From an uncultured bacterium (GTDB taxonomy: Bacteria; Patescibacteriota; Minisyncoccia; Moranbacterales; GWC2-37-73): a stretch of 56,464 nucleotides of DNA. Positions 1 through 9,694 of this stretch are shown one piece after another (position 1 is the stretch's first letter; each line of letters opens with the position of its first letter). A program made the translations under genes and the position numbers. The notes beneath the pieces were generated by a model. The model did no database searches. It had not been told where the DNA came from and worked only from the letters and a program-made list of their open reading frames with translations. Where the stretch lies: positions 1-56,464 of the forward strand of contig CAISKQ010000002.1 in NCBI GenBank assembly GCA_903885965.1, read 5' to 3'.

Positions 1-106
1 ACTGCGTAGTTCCTTTTGGCAAAAATATCTCCGCAATAGATGCGTCATCTTTTTCCATATTACTTGGATGAGTTAAGGATTATCCCCATCCAAATTGTAA
101 CCTAAT

Positions 107-390
107 TTATCTGGTTACTCCAGTGATATTGAGCATGACCCCATTTTCCTGCTCAAGCTCAAAGTCGCCAAAAGAAGGTCTGCCCCACTTCGGTTTGACT
201 TTTCCCTTTTTAATACTGCCGACGGGCAGCATCACCGCCACGGTGCTTGGCGCAATCCCAGTCTCGGTTCGCTTGGGATTTCTAATCACACCCAAAACCT
301 TCTGCGCTAAGACCATAATAGTGCATCTTTTCCGCCACATGCGCCGTCCAATAGTATTTATCCGTGTTTTTCGGGGTTTTCCACTGCATA
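107..390 (-). pseudogene. Frameshifted small gene (reads MQWKTPKNTDKYYWTAHVAEKMHYYGLS then continues in another frame as AQKVLGVIRNPKRTETGIAPSTVAV...)
   Basis: Start codon at 390 in one frame; the downstream half is open in ORF 107-340 in another frame; the 5' part is repeated at 1777-1845 and 3442-3496. Confidence 0.55.
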
Positions 391-465
391 TCTCAATTAG
401 CTTTTAGGTGTTAGCCCCAGTGGCATTTACCACGGGGTAAACTTCATTAGCTTATAGCTTTTGGG

Positions 466-1692
466 TTAAAACAAAGGCAAGAATTTCTTGTTATTTTCAT
501 TTCCACTAACCTCTCCGTTTAAATAAAAACAAAAATCTTCAGCATTTTTATAATCTTTCATAAAAATAGCTGGCAATGCTTTGCATTTTCGACTACTGCT
601 TTTTATTTCAATAGCTGCCAACTTTTGTTGACCGAGTTCAACTATAAAATCAATTTCATTTTGATTTTTGTCTCTCCAATATTGACTCTTTAAACCATTT
701 TTTACCAGCTGCATCCAAAATCCATTCTCCAAGAGTGCGCCCGCGTCTGTTCGCAGACTTAAAGGACGAAAATCATCCACAATAAAGTTGCGTAGCCCCG
801 TATCATAGAAAAATACTTTGCGATTTTTCACAATCTCTTTTCGCTTGTTAGTGAAAAAAGGAATTATAAATTCACAAATGTAGGTTTTAGAAAGAAAATT
901 AAAATATTTTTTCAAGGTTGGGAAAGAAAATTCGCTAATACTTGCGAGCTCGCTACTCTCAATCATATTACCAATTTGTAGGGCAAGTGCTTTGATTAAA
1001 TTATTTAACTTATAATCATCAATCAAGCCCAAGATATCGCGGACATCCCGCAAAAAATAAGTATTGTAAATATTTTTCAAAACTTCTCGCTTGGTTTTTT
1101 CATCACTTGCTAAGACAACTTGGGGATAACCGCCGAAAGTCAAATAGTCTTCATAATATTTTCGAAAAGTTAGCATTTCCTCAACTGACAACAGAGGGCT
1201 TTGTTTTGAATTTTTTAAATCAATTTTTTCTTTTTCATATACAACCGCGTAACTCGCATCTTTTGACAACAAATACTCATAAAAATCGAATTGGTACATC
1301 TGAAGTACAAAAATTCTTCCCACCAAAAAACGAATAGCCTTAATGGTTAAATCCGTTGCAGAAGATCCAGAAATCAAAATTTTTGTTTCATACGTATCAT
1401 ACAAATATTTGAGCAGCTTTCCACCCTGTTTGGCATATTGAAATTCATCAATAAAAACATATTTATTACTGGCGACGTATAATTGTGCAAAGCGTTTAAT
1501 GTTATTTTCAAACAAAGAAAGCACTTCCTGATCTTCGAAATTCAAAAAGATTTTTTTTTCTGTTTTTAGCGATTCGAAAACTTTTTTCAACACGGTTGTT
1601 TTGCCACACTGACGCGGGCCAACAATGGCCAAAATCTCCCTTCTTTTCAAATAGCCCAAAATGTCGTCTTCAATTTTCCGCTTTATGTACAT
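466..1692 (-). CDS. AAA-family ATPase with C-terminal DUF4143-type nuclease-like domain
   Basis: Walker A GPRQCGKTTVL, Walker B-like YVFIDEFQ, GSSATDL, C-terminal NEIDFIVE...AIEIKSS. Confidence 0.85.
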   Translation of the reverse strand: MYIKRKIEDDILGYLKRREILAIVGPRQCGKTTVLKKVFESLKTEKKIFLNFEDQEVLSLFENNIKRFAQLYVASNKYVFIDEFQYAKQGGKLLKYLYDTYETKILISGSSATDLTIKAIRFLVGRIFVLQMYQFDFYEYLLSKDASYAVVYEKEKIDLKNSKQSPLLSVEEMLTFRKYYEDYLTFGGYPQVVLASDEKTKREVLKNIYNTYFLRDVRDILGLIDDYKLNNLIKALALQIGNMIESSELASISEFSFPTLKKYFNFLSKTYICEFIIPFFTNKRKEIVKNRKVFFYDTGLRNFIVDDFRPLSLRTDAGALLENGFWMQLVKNGLKSQYWRDKNQNEIDFIVELGQQKLAAIEIKSSSRKCKALPAIFMKDYKNAEDFCFYLNGEVSGNENNKKFLPLF

Positions 1693-1888
1693 ATAATTAG
1701 CCCGTTTACGCTATAATTAAACTACCTTATCATTTTAGCATAATACTTTTCTATGTCAATTTCATGCATTCACCCTTGCATCTTTTCGGCCACGTGCGCC
1801 GTCCAATAATATTTGTCCGTGTTTTTTGGGGTTTTCCATTGCATACTTTCTAGCTTATTAGGCTTTAGCTTTTTAGCTTCTTAGTTTT

Positions 1889-2635
1889 TTATTTTTTAAA
1901 CTTTAAATTTCCAAGCTCATTTTTCAAAAACATCAAGGTTTCATTTTTAAGGTGCTTGCGAATTTTCTGAAACTGACTGTGCTCCAAAAGCAGATTGAGA
2001 TCCTGATTGATAATTGTCTCGGTGACTTGTTTTTCAATAAACTCAATCAAATCCTGCAAAAATTTTTCCACTTTCTCTTTTCTTCTTTCAAGAATAACTT
2101 TTTCATCGTAGCGGAAGCCTTGCAAAAAGAAATGGTGAATATCATACACATCCCGACCAGCAATCGAGCCATTTTTCTCAAATCGCTCAATGAGCGCCAC
2201 CAGTTTATTGGCAAACATCGTTTCCACGGTTTGGCACTTAGCTATTTTGGCAATTTCCGAAAGTCGCACCATTTCAGAAGTGTTGGCTTTTACTGGAGGA
2301 TAAGTAACATCGATTTTAAGCGTATTTCGCTCGCCTGCCTTGGCTGGATATTCCAAAAAATATTGAGGCACCTTCTTGCTTTGATCTTTAATTTCCAAAC
2401 CAAGTTCAACAAAAATCTTTTCCATTTTTTTTCTCACAACTGGCAATTCATTTTTTTCGCAGACACAATCAAAATCAAGGTCAACTGAAAAACGATCCAA
2501 AAAACCCCGCAAAGCTGCGCAAGTTCCGCCTTTAAAAATAAGGGCATTAGCCAGTTGAGTATCGTCATAAATAGCACTTAAAATTCTCAGGAGCCACGCT
2601 CGATGCAAAGCATCTTTGGGTTTGGGTAGTAGCAT
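1889..2635 (-). CDS. AbiEii/AbiGii-type nucleotidyltransferase toxin
   Basis: IFKGGTCAALRGFLDRFSVDLDFD motif; partner AbiEi-like gene upstream. Confidence 0.8.
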   Translation of the reverse strand: MLLPKPKDALHRAWLLRILSAIYDDTQLANALIFKGGTCAALRGFLDRFSVDLDFDCVCEKNELPVVRKKMEKIFVELGLEIKDQSKKVPQYFLEYPAKAGERNTLKIDVTYPPVKANTSEMVRLSEIAKIAKCQTVETMFANKLVALIERFEKNGSIAGRDVYDIHHFFLQGFRYDEKVILERRKEKVEKFLQDLIEFIEKQVTETIINQDLNLLLEHSQFQKIRKHLKNETLMFLKNELGNLKFKK

Positions 2636-2687
2636 ATTTCTTGTTTATTATATGAAATGAAATTAAATTAATTTAATTAAATCTAAA

Positions 2688-2811
2688 ATGTCATCCTGAG
2701 CGAAGCGACGACACCCCAAGGTGTCGGAGCGAAGTCGAAGGATCTGAGCCCAGATCTTTCGACTTCGTTTTTCTCGTCTTAGACGAGAAAAACTACGCTC
2801 AAGATGACACA
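2688..2811. repeat. MITE-like intergenic element with TGTCAT...ATGACA ends
   Basis: TGTCATCCTGAGCG...CGCTCAAGATGACA terminal inverted repeats with internal hairpins. Confidence 0.6.
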
Positions 2812-2829
2812 AGGGTGGCAAAGATTATA

Positions 2830-3402
2830 TTAGTTTCGTTTTATTGGATAACCGATTTCTGTTTGAATTTTTTTGACTTTTTTCCAGTCAATATTCACGC
2901 CACCATCAAAAAAGGCTTTCGGATTGAAATATAGCAAATCAGCAACTGCTCTTTCAGCGGTCGCCATTCTTATGCCATCTTTTTCGACTATGCCAGCCGG
3001 ATTAAAAAGATACTGATCAGCGAGTTGACGGACTCGGAACTCATTTTGCAAAAGTGCAAACCTTTGTGATTTTTGTCCAACTATCGTGATTCGGGCAAGG
3101 CTTTGTTGAATAATTCCCTCCCTAGCCAAAACACTCTCCGTGCTTAAATAGGCAAATTCGCCCGCAGCGCGCAGTCCCAACAAGACAGGGTTAACATTTG
3201 AAAGAGGCTTGATCGCATAAAGGCCTCTAAAAACTCGGAAAATTAAACCTTGTTGGCAATAGCGTTTTAAAGTAGTATGCAGGTTGTTTTTGCTTGTAAT
3301 ATCCCATAAATTAGCCAAATCTTGAACTCCGAAAACAACCTCGCCCAGTCTGGCCAGCATCGCAAATCTCATTTGAATTTGGTTTCCTTTTACTGTACTC
3401 AT
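2830..3402 (-). CDS. AbiEi-like antitoxin / winged-helix regulator
   Basis: Layout typical of type IV AbiE antitoxins (N-terminal wHTH, YAIKPLSNVNPVLLG, later ATAERAVADLLYF). Confidence 0.7.
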   Translation of the reverse strand: MSTVKGNQIQMRFAMLARLGEVVFGVQDLANLWDITSKNNLHTTLKRYCQQGLIFRVFRGLYAIKPLSNVNPVLLGLRAAGEFAYLSTESVLAREGIIQQSLARITIVGQKSQRFALLQNEFRVRQLADQYLFNPAGIVEKDGIRMATAERAVADLLYFNPKAFFDGGVNIDWKKVKKIQTEIGYPIKRN

Positions 3403-3759
3403 ATGTACAGTATAACAGAACCAAGTTTTTTGTCAAATGGCTGATTTTTTCCGCCACCTGCACCGTCTAATAGCATTTATCCGTGTTTTTCGGTTTCCTC
3501 TCGCAGGAGCAGGTTTGCAACCTGCTCCGTATTTTTTACTAGTGATAATTTTCAGCTCGTGAACTTTAATGTCCAAGTTACAAACTTGAACCTGCATCGC
3601 CCTAGATTGCCACGCCTGATTACAGACTCGCAATGACACACTTGAAAAACTATTTATTTAATCTCCATCCCCCTCAACGCTGCCACACGATCTTCGATTG
3701 GCGGATGGGCCCGCCCTCCTGCCTGTTTTAAATTTTTAGAAAAGATAAACTAGCTCAAA

Positions 3760-4653
3760 CTAGCTCGGCATATTGCGAAGGGCCTTTATTCTGTCTTCGA
3801 CTGGCGGATGGGTCATGAAAAGCTTAGAGATTTTTTTACCCTTAAAAGGATTAACAATAAAAAGATGGGCTGTCGCGCGATTGGCAGATTCAAGTGGCTC
3901 ACTATCGGCGGAAATTTTTTCCAACGCGCGCGCCAGTCCTTCTGGATAGCGTGTTAGCAATGCCCCATCAGCGTCGGCCAAAAATTCGCGCTTGCGGGAA
4001 ATGGCCAATTGCATCAGCATCGCGGCAATCGGAGCCAAAATCGAAAGCACAATCGCCACTACCATCAAAATCATTTGCAATTGTCCGCCTTCGCGATCAT
4101 TGTCCCTGCTGCGCCCACCAAAAATTGTCCAATTGCGAAACCAATCAGCCATCAAGGTGATGAACCCGACCAAAACGACCACAATAGTTGAAAGCAAAAT
4201 ATCCCGATTGCCAATATGCGAAAGTTCATGGGCCAGCACTCCTTCAAGTTCATTTTTTTCAAGCTTGGCGATGATTCCGGTGGTCAAGCAAATCACGCCA
4301 TGCTCCTTGTCTCGCCCGGTGGCAAACGCATTCGGGGCGCTATCTTCGATGATATAAATTTTTGGATTTGGCAGGCCGGCCGTAATGCAAAGATTTTCCA
4401 CTAAGTGATAAATTTCTCTGCCGTCTTCATGCGTCACTTCCTTGGCCTTACTCATGCCCAAAACAATTTTGTCACTCCACCAATATGAACCAAAACTCAT
4501 CAAAATCGAAAAAATAACCGCGCCATACAAAATACCGCTGTTGCCCATCGCACCTGCAAAAACATAGCCAACCCCAATCACAAAAACCAAAAAGCCTGTG
4601 ATATAAATCCAGGTCAGGCGGGTGTTTTTATCTGCTTGATCGTATAAGGTCAT
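3760..4653 (-). CDS. htpX: M48 family zinc metalloprotease HtpX
   Basis: HELSHIGNRD zinc motif, N-terminal TM helices, AISRKREFLADADGA. Confidence 0.9.
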   Translation of the reverse strand: MTLYDQADKNTRLTWIYITGFLVFVIGVGYVFAGAMGNSGILYGAVIFSILMSFGSYWWSDKIVLGMSKAKEVTHEDGREIYHLVENLCITAGLPNPKIYIIEDSAPNAFATGRDKEHGVICLTTGIIAKLEKNELEGVLAHELSHIGNRDILLSTIVVVLVGFITLMADWFRNWTIFGGRSRDNDREGGQLQMILMVVAIVLSILAPIAAMLMQLAISRKREFLADADGALLTRYPEGLARALEKISADSEPLESANRATAHLFIVNPFKGKKISKLFMTHPPVEDRIKALRNMPS

Positions 4654-4693
4654 ATTGTTCTAAATGTTCTAGGTGTTATATATGTTGTAATTG

Positions 4694-5080
4694 TTATTTT
4701 TTTGTTAAAAACTTATCCAAGGCAATTAATTTAAAATATATGTTCTGAATAATTTCTTGCCCTTTTTCAAAATCCTCAGCTACGATATATTTTTGTCTCA
4801 AGGAAATTTCAAGACAAGTCATTGTTTCCATTAATGACCCTAGCGCAATCCTCACAAAGGACGCGAAATCTTTCTTCGTTCTTTTGATGCTTCCTTCTGC
4901 AATGTTTAACGGAACAGACACTGCCGCTCTCCTCATTTGAGAAACCAAAGAAAACTTCTCATCACTTGGAAACTTTTTCGTAATTTCATAAACAAAATCA
5001 ACCAATTCCATTCCAAGTTTCCAAACCTCTAAACGATAAAATCCATATTCAACCTTTCCCATACAATTTAATTGAGGCAA
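4694..5080 (-). CDS. Four-helix bundle protein (23S rRNA intervening-sequence protein family)
   Basis: YRLEVWKLGMELVDFVYEITKKFPSDEKFSLVSQMRRAAVSVPLNIAEGS. Confidence 0.85.
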   Translation of the reverse strand: MPQLNCMGKVEYGFYRLEVWKLGMELVDFVYEITKKFPSDEKFSLVSQMRRAAVSVPLNIAEGSIKRTKKDFASFVRIALGSLMETMTCLEISLRQKYIVAEDFEKGQEIIQNIYFKLIALDKFLTKK

Positions 5081-5116
5081 TTACATCAATTACGACAACT
5101 AGAACATATAGAACAG

Positions 5117-5668
5117 CTAAAACTTAACTTCCACGTTTTCCTTCTCAGTGGCATTAGCTTCGAAGAATTCGCGTTTGGCAAAACCTAGCATGCCAGCAAT
5201 GATGTTTGTTGGAAAAACTTCAATTTTGGTGTTGAAATCACGAACATTTCCGTTGTAAAATCTGCGAGAAGCTTGAATTTTATCTTCCGTGTCAGTCAAT
5301 TCTCTTTGAAGTTCCAAAAAGTTTTGATTAGCTTTCAGGTCTGGATAATTTTCCGAAACTGCAAACAAAGTTTTCAAAGTTCCAGAAAGCGCATTCTCAG
5401 CGGCTTCCTTTTCAACTGGGCCAGTTGCTCCCATCGCAGCCGTTCTTGCTTGGGTCACTTTTTCAAACAATTCTTTTTCGTGAGTCGCATAGCCCTTCAC
5501 GGTGCTGACCAAATTTGGAATCAAATCATGTCTGCGTTTGAGCTGAACATCAATATCACTCCAGGCCTCATCCACCCTATTTTTGAGCGTAATTAGGCCG
5601 TTATACATACTCACTAATGCCAATACTACTACCACTAAAACAATAACAATGATTAAGCCACTTGTCAT
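5117..5668 (-). CDS. lemA: LemA family protein
   Basis: N-terminal TM, YNGLITLKNRVDEAWSDIDVQLKRRHDLIPNLV. Confidence 0.92.
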   Translation of the reverse strand: MTSGLIIVIVLVVVVLALVSMYNGLITLKNRVDEAWSDIDVQLKRRHDLIPNLVSTVKGYATHEKELFEKVTQARTAAMGATGPVEKEAAENALSGTLKTLFAVSENYPDLKANQNFLELQRELTDTEDKIQASRRFYNGNVRDFNTKIEVFPTNIIAGMLGFAKREFFEANATEKENVEVKF

Positions 5669-5813
5669 AACAATTTTATGCCAACCAACATTGTAGCGTT
5701 TGCTACCTCGTTAGAGGCAAGTTAATTTACTTTAAAATGTAATACGCATCTTAAGTCTTTTCTATTACAATCATTATACACCTTTTTTCGCTACGTCAAC
5801 AGAGATGGAAAAA

Positions 5814-5859
5814 TTTCTTAGGGACTAAGTCCCCAATTGAGGACTTAATCCCTAAGAAA
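5814..5859. repeat. Double-palindrome hairpin (GGGACTAAGTCCCC family)
   Basis: tttcttagggactaagtccccaattgaggacttaatccctaagaaa; near-perfect palindrome, related to 8942-8991. Confidence 0.75.
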
Positions 5860-5909
5860 GTTATTTCTATGCTATAATAAGCTTAGCTAATCAACTAATC
5901 AAAAAACTT

Positions 5910-6353
5910 ATGCTCAAATTCATCACCCCCCATGCAATTTTCATTATTCCTATTGTGGTTGCCGTGATCGTGCAAATCGTCAAGTTTATTATTTACAGCC
6001 TGAAGCACGGCTGGGACATTCGCTATATTTTCACCCATGGACACATGCCCAGCGCTCACACCGCTTTTGCAATTTCCATCATCACTGCCGTTGGATACTA
6101 TGAAGGCATTAACGACGGCTCATTCGCCGTAGCCATTGCTCTGGCTTTTCTGATCATTGACGACGCCACCCGTCTGCGCATGCACTTGGGCGATCAAGGC
6201 CGCTATCTCAATATGCTGGTTGAACAACTCAACATCGACACCGACAAATATCCCCGCCTGAAAGAACGCACCGGCCACCGTGTCAGCGAAGTTGTTGTTG
6301 GGGCAATTTTAGGCTTTTTACTCACGATGCTTTTTATTTGGCTTTTTAGATAG
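5910..6353 (+). CDS. Divergent PAP2 family protein (DUF212)
   Basis: HGHMPSAHTAFAISI, IIDDATRLRMHLGDQGRYLN. Confidence 0.85.
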   Translation: MLKFITPHAIFIIPIVVAVIVQIVKFIIYSLKHGWDIRYIFTHGHMPSAHTAFAISIITAVGYYEGINDGSFAVAIALAFLIIDDATRLRMHLGDQGRYLNMLVEQLNIDTDKYPRLKERTGHRVSEVVVGAILGFLLTMLFIWLFR

Positions 6354-6441
6354 AATCTAATTGGTCAGCATAACCCTTAAAGAAAAAACTTTCTCGGGAT
6401 TGCGTTTCTTCCTATTATGATATATAATACTAAGAAGAAAC

Positions 6442-7089
6442 GTGCTTATCAGATTAATGGCTGAGAATATGCAATTTTACGATTTTGAAGAAAAAATGAA
6501 AAGATGCCCACTTTTTACCGCTTCGGAGGTAAAAAATATTTTTTTCGACCAAAAAAATATTTTAATTCAAATCGCCTTTTGGATTAAAAAGGGATATCTT
6601 GAAAGAATAAAGGATGGTTTATATCTCCTTTCGCACGTAAAAAATGAAATCAACCCCATCCTGCTAGCAGGAAAAATTTATGAACCCTCCTATTTGAGTC
6701 TAGAATTTGCCTTGAATTATTATGGCATCATCCCAGACATTCCTGGAACTTACACTTGCGTAACTTCCCGCACTCCAAAATATTTCAAAAATGCTTTTGG
6801 AAATTTTTCTTATCAAAAAGTTAAACCTGAATTTTTCACAGGCTACGAATCACGCAGTGAAAAAAATATTTCTTTTAACATCGCCACCCCAGAAAAAGCT
6901 TTATTGGATTATCTTTATTTAAACAAACATAAAATTAAGAATGATTTTAACTATTGGAAAGAATTAAGAATTGACGAGGACTTTAAATTTGAAAAGAAAA
7001 AAATAGATTTATACAAAAATATTCTCAAGAATAAAAAAGTTAATGAGCTAATTAATGGTGTCTTAAGTTATCAAAAAAATGCTAGATAA
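6442..7089 (+). CDS. AbiEi-like antitoxin / regulator
   Basis: wHTH-like N-terminus, KDGLYLL, TPEKALLDYLYL; overlaps downstream AbiEii gene. Confidence 0.7.
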   Translation: MLIRLMAENMQFYDFEEKMKRCPLFTASEVKNIFFDQKNILIQIAFWIKKGYLERIKDGLYLLSHVKNEINPILLAGKIYEPSYLSLEFALNYYGIIPDIPGTYTCVTSRTPKYFKNAFGNFSYQKVKPEFFTGYESRSEKNISFNIATPEKALLDYLYLNKHKIKNDFNYWKELRIDEDFKFEKKKIDLYKNILKNKKVNELINGVLSYQKNAR

Positions 7090-7870
7090 ATTTTTTCTCG
7101 AAGATTACATTAAAAGAAGTGGAATTCCAAACGTTCCCCGCCGCGTCCTGACTGAATATTTGCAGGCAGAAATTTTGGCAATTCTCTTTCATTCAAAATT
7201 TGGCCCCCATTTATCTTTCTTAGGTGGAACATGCCTTCGTTTTGTGCATAAAATTGAAAGATTTTCCGAAGACCTGGATTTCGATTTAATCAAAGCCGAT
7301 TTGAATTATGAGGCTCTTGCTGAATTTCTCAAAAAAAAACTGACCGAACTTGGATTTCCAACTGACACAACGGTCAAGAAAACTGAAAATATTATCATTG
7401 TTAATGTGAAATTTTCTCAGGTTATGAAAGAAATGGGCTTAAGTGACCTTGCTGATCAAAAATTGAAAATCAAATTTGAAATTGATCCAACTCCCTACAA
7501 AAATATCAATTTTGAATCAAAACAAGTTTTCGCCTATGGAAAAAGTTTTAACATCATTTCCAACACCCTCGAAACTCTCTTTGCGCAAAAAGTCATCGCG
7601 ATCATTTTTCGTCCCTATCAAAAAGGACGTGATTTTTACGACTTGGTTTGGTTTTTGAGTCAGCAAAACCTTGAACCAAATTATGCCATCTTCAAAGAAA
7701 AAAAGTTGCCCATCAAAAATCGCACCGAGCTGATTGAATTTTTGGAAACTCAAGCGAAAAAAAGCGACCTGCCCTTGGCTGTCAAAGACGTGGAAAGATT
7801 TTTGTTCTATCCCCAACAAGCCCAATGGATTTTGAAACTGCCACAGTATTTGGAGGGGTTCAAGAAATAA
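7079..7870 (+). CDS. AbiEii-type nucleotidyltransferase toxin
   Basis: FLGGTCLRFVHKIERFSEDLDFDL; overlaps upstream gene by 11 bp. Confidence 0.85.
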   Translation: MLDKFFLEDYIKRSGIPNVPRRVLTEYLQAEILAILFHSKFGPHLSFLGGTCLRFVHKIERFSEDLDFDLIKADLNYEALAEFLKKKLTELGFPTDTTVKKTENIIIVNVKFSQVMKEMGLSDLADQKLKIKFEIDPTPYKNINFESKQVFAYGKSFNIISNTLETLFAQKVIAIIFRPYQKGRDFYDLVWFLSQQNLEPNYAIFKEKKLPIKNRTELIEFLETQAKKSDLPLAVKDVERFLFYPQQAQWILKLPQYLEGFKK

Positions 7871-7916
7871 AAATAATTTTCCTCAAACTGTATTTTAGCT
7901 AAAAAAATTTTCTCAA

Positions 7917-8927
7917 TTATAATTTTAAAAGCATACTGTCAGAGTATGCTTTTATTTTTTCACTAAGTTTATACGCGTTGCCGTGTTTCAACATCCCCAA
8001 ATATGATTGCAAACTTTCGTTTTTGGCATTTTTCTCAAGCCTGCGAAACATTCTTCGGCTTGTTGATGTCCTGAGTGTTCGGTGATGTGGAAAATGAACC
8101 CAACCAAGAAAATCAACTCCGGCTGAAAGTGTTTTGATGAAAACTTTGTCGGGATGCAAAGTTAATTTCAGTTTGTTTTGCAAAAAATTCTCGACAACGG
8201 GAATCAAATTTTCCAGTTCTTTTTTGTCTTGCGAAAAAAACACGAAATCATCGGCGTAGCGAAGATAATATTTGAATTTTAATTCGTGTTTCGCAAATTG
8301 GTCAAATTCATTCATATAAATATTGACGAAAAGTTGCGAAGTGAGATTGCCTAAGGGCAGACCAACACCTGTCTTTTCAGCTGAAAAACTTTCAATCACA
8401 TTTTCAAGCAAGCCTAGAATTTTTTTGTCTGGAATATATTCTCGCAAAATACTCAGCAAAATCTCATGGTCAATGTTAGCAAAAAATTTTCGGATGTCGC
8501 ATTTCAAAACCCAGCAAATTTTTGTATTGTTTTTTGAGACTTTTCGTCCAAATTCTTTAAAGCGCTTGAGGGCTTTATGCGTTCCCTTATTTAGTCGGCA
8601 AGAATAGGAATCAAAAATAAATTTTAGGTCAAAATAGGGATACAAAATTCGATAAAGCCCGTGGTGTAAAAGTCGATCGCATACGCTAGCCTTATGAATA
8701 TCGCGAGGTTTTGGATCGTTGATTTTGAAAGCTTGATAGCCACTATGTTTGTAGGTATGCTTTATGAGTTGGTCATGGAGTGAAAATATATTGTCCATCA
8801 AAAACACAGCAAAATCCTGGACATCTTTTCTGTTTTTCTTGCCAATTTCAAATTCTTTCCAAGCCTGCAGCAAATTTTCAACGCTGACAATTTCTTCAAA
8901 GCTGTTTCTGAGTTGGACTTTTGACAT
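7917..8927 (-). CDS. DGR-type reverse transcriptase
   Basis: YADDFVFF catalytic box and VGLPLGNLTSQLFVNIYMNEFDQF (the xGxxxSQ form typical of DGR RTs); adjacent Avd-like gene and TR/VR pair. Confidence 0.93.
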   Translation of the reverse strand: MSKVQLRNSFEEIVSVENLLQAWKEFEIGKKNRKDVQDFAVFLMDNIFSLHDQLIKHTYKHSGYQAFKINDPKPRDIHKASVCDRLLHHGLYRILYPYFDLKFIFDSYSCRLNKGTHKALKRFKEFGRKVSKNNTKICWVLKCDIRKFFANIDHEILLSILREYIPDKKILGLLENVIESFSAEKTGVGLPLGNLTSQLFVNIYMNEFDQFAKHELKFKYYLRYADDFVFFSQDKKELENLIPVVENFLQNKLKLTLHPDKVFIKTLSAGVDFLGWVHFPHHRTLRTSTSRRMFRRLEKNAKNESLQSYLGMLKHGNAYKLSEKIKAYSDSMLLKL

Positions 8928-8941
8928 ATATAATCAACTGC

Positions 8942-8991
8942 ATTCACTTAGGGACTAAGTCCCCAATTGGGGACTTAGTCCCTAAGTGAAT
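8942..8991. repeat. Perfect 50-bp palindrome between DGR RT and avd
   Basis: attcacttagggactaagtccccaattggggacttagtccctaagtgaat equals its own reverse complement. Confidence 0.9.
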
Positions 8992-9019
8992 TTTCAAACA
9001 AACTAAAAAAATAAATGCT

Positions 9020-9054
9020 GGAGGCTCAACCTCCATAATGGAGGTTGAGCCTCC
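9020..9054. repeat. Double-palindrome hairpin GGAGGCTCAACCTCC-ATAAT-GGAGGTTGAGCCTCC
   Basis: Direct reading; near-identical copy at 29700-29734. Confidence 0.9.
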
Positions 9055-9114
9055 TTGTAACCGACAGTGATTCAACCAAGCAGTGTAATAATTTTTTAAC
9101 CTAATTAAACTCCT

Positions 9115-9570
9115 ATGCCCGAAAATCTTTTCAGCCAGCAAACATTTGATCAATCGAAAAAACAAAATTCAACTTTTAAGACCCCCCCCCAGGGAAATCT
9201 TCCGCCAATTTTTCACAAAGCTAAAGAGCTTTATCTTTTGTGGTATGAATATTATCAGATTCTTCCAAAAACTCATCGCTACACACTTGGAAAAAAAATC
9301 GATGAGTGCTTGCTCTCAATTTTGGAAACTATTGCAACTGCAACATTTCTAACTCCAACAGAAAAACAACCCTACATAAAATTCGCCATCAAAAAAACAG
9401 ATTTATTAAAAATACTTTCTTTGCTTCTTTGGGAAACAAAATCACTCGATGACAAAAAATACACTGCCCTTGCTGAAAGAGAAACTGAGCTTGGAAGAAT
9501 GCTTGGGGGTTGGTCAGGAAAAATAGCCTCAAAACAAAACTCCCCTACAAATCAGCTAGGGAAGAAATGA
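9115..9570 (+). CDS. avd: DGR accessory protein Avd-like (four-helix bundle)
   Basis: KAKELYLLWYEYYQILPKTHRYTLGKKIDECLLSILETIATA...RMLGGW, characteristic of Avd family; located next to DGR RT and TR. Confidence 0.8.
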   Translation: MPENLFSQQTFDQSKKQNSTFKTPPQGNLPPIFHKAKELYLLWYEYYQILPKTHRYTLGKKIDECLLSILETIATATFLTPTEKQPYIKFAIKKTDLLKILSLLLWETKSLDDKKYTALAERETELGRMLGGWSGKIASKQNSPTNQLGKK

Positions 9571-9576
9571 AGAAAG

Positions 9577-9694
9577 TTGCGAGCAACGCAGCGGGATTGT
9601 CGGCATTGAAGTCATTGTCAAGCCAATTGTAGTTCCAGTTCCACCTGTCACCATTCCAGTTGAGGCAACGAACATACAGATTCCCGTCAGAGTT
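9577..9694 (-). repeat. DGR template repeat (TR)
   Basis: ~118 bp aligns without gaps to 10046-10163 (offset 469); 17 of 19 differences are at TR adenines of the minus strand. Confidence 0.93.

Noticed and set aside
1952-2488. 178-aa + strand ORF
   Set aside because: Fully antisense to the AbiEii gene and Phe/Leu-rich, typical of antisense noise in AT-rich DNA. The same applies to other long antisense ORFs opposite conserved genes (for example 12919-13341, 46637-46996, 55038-55532).
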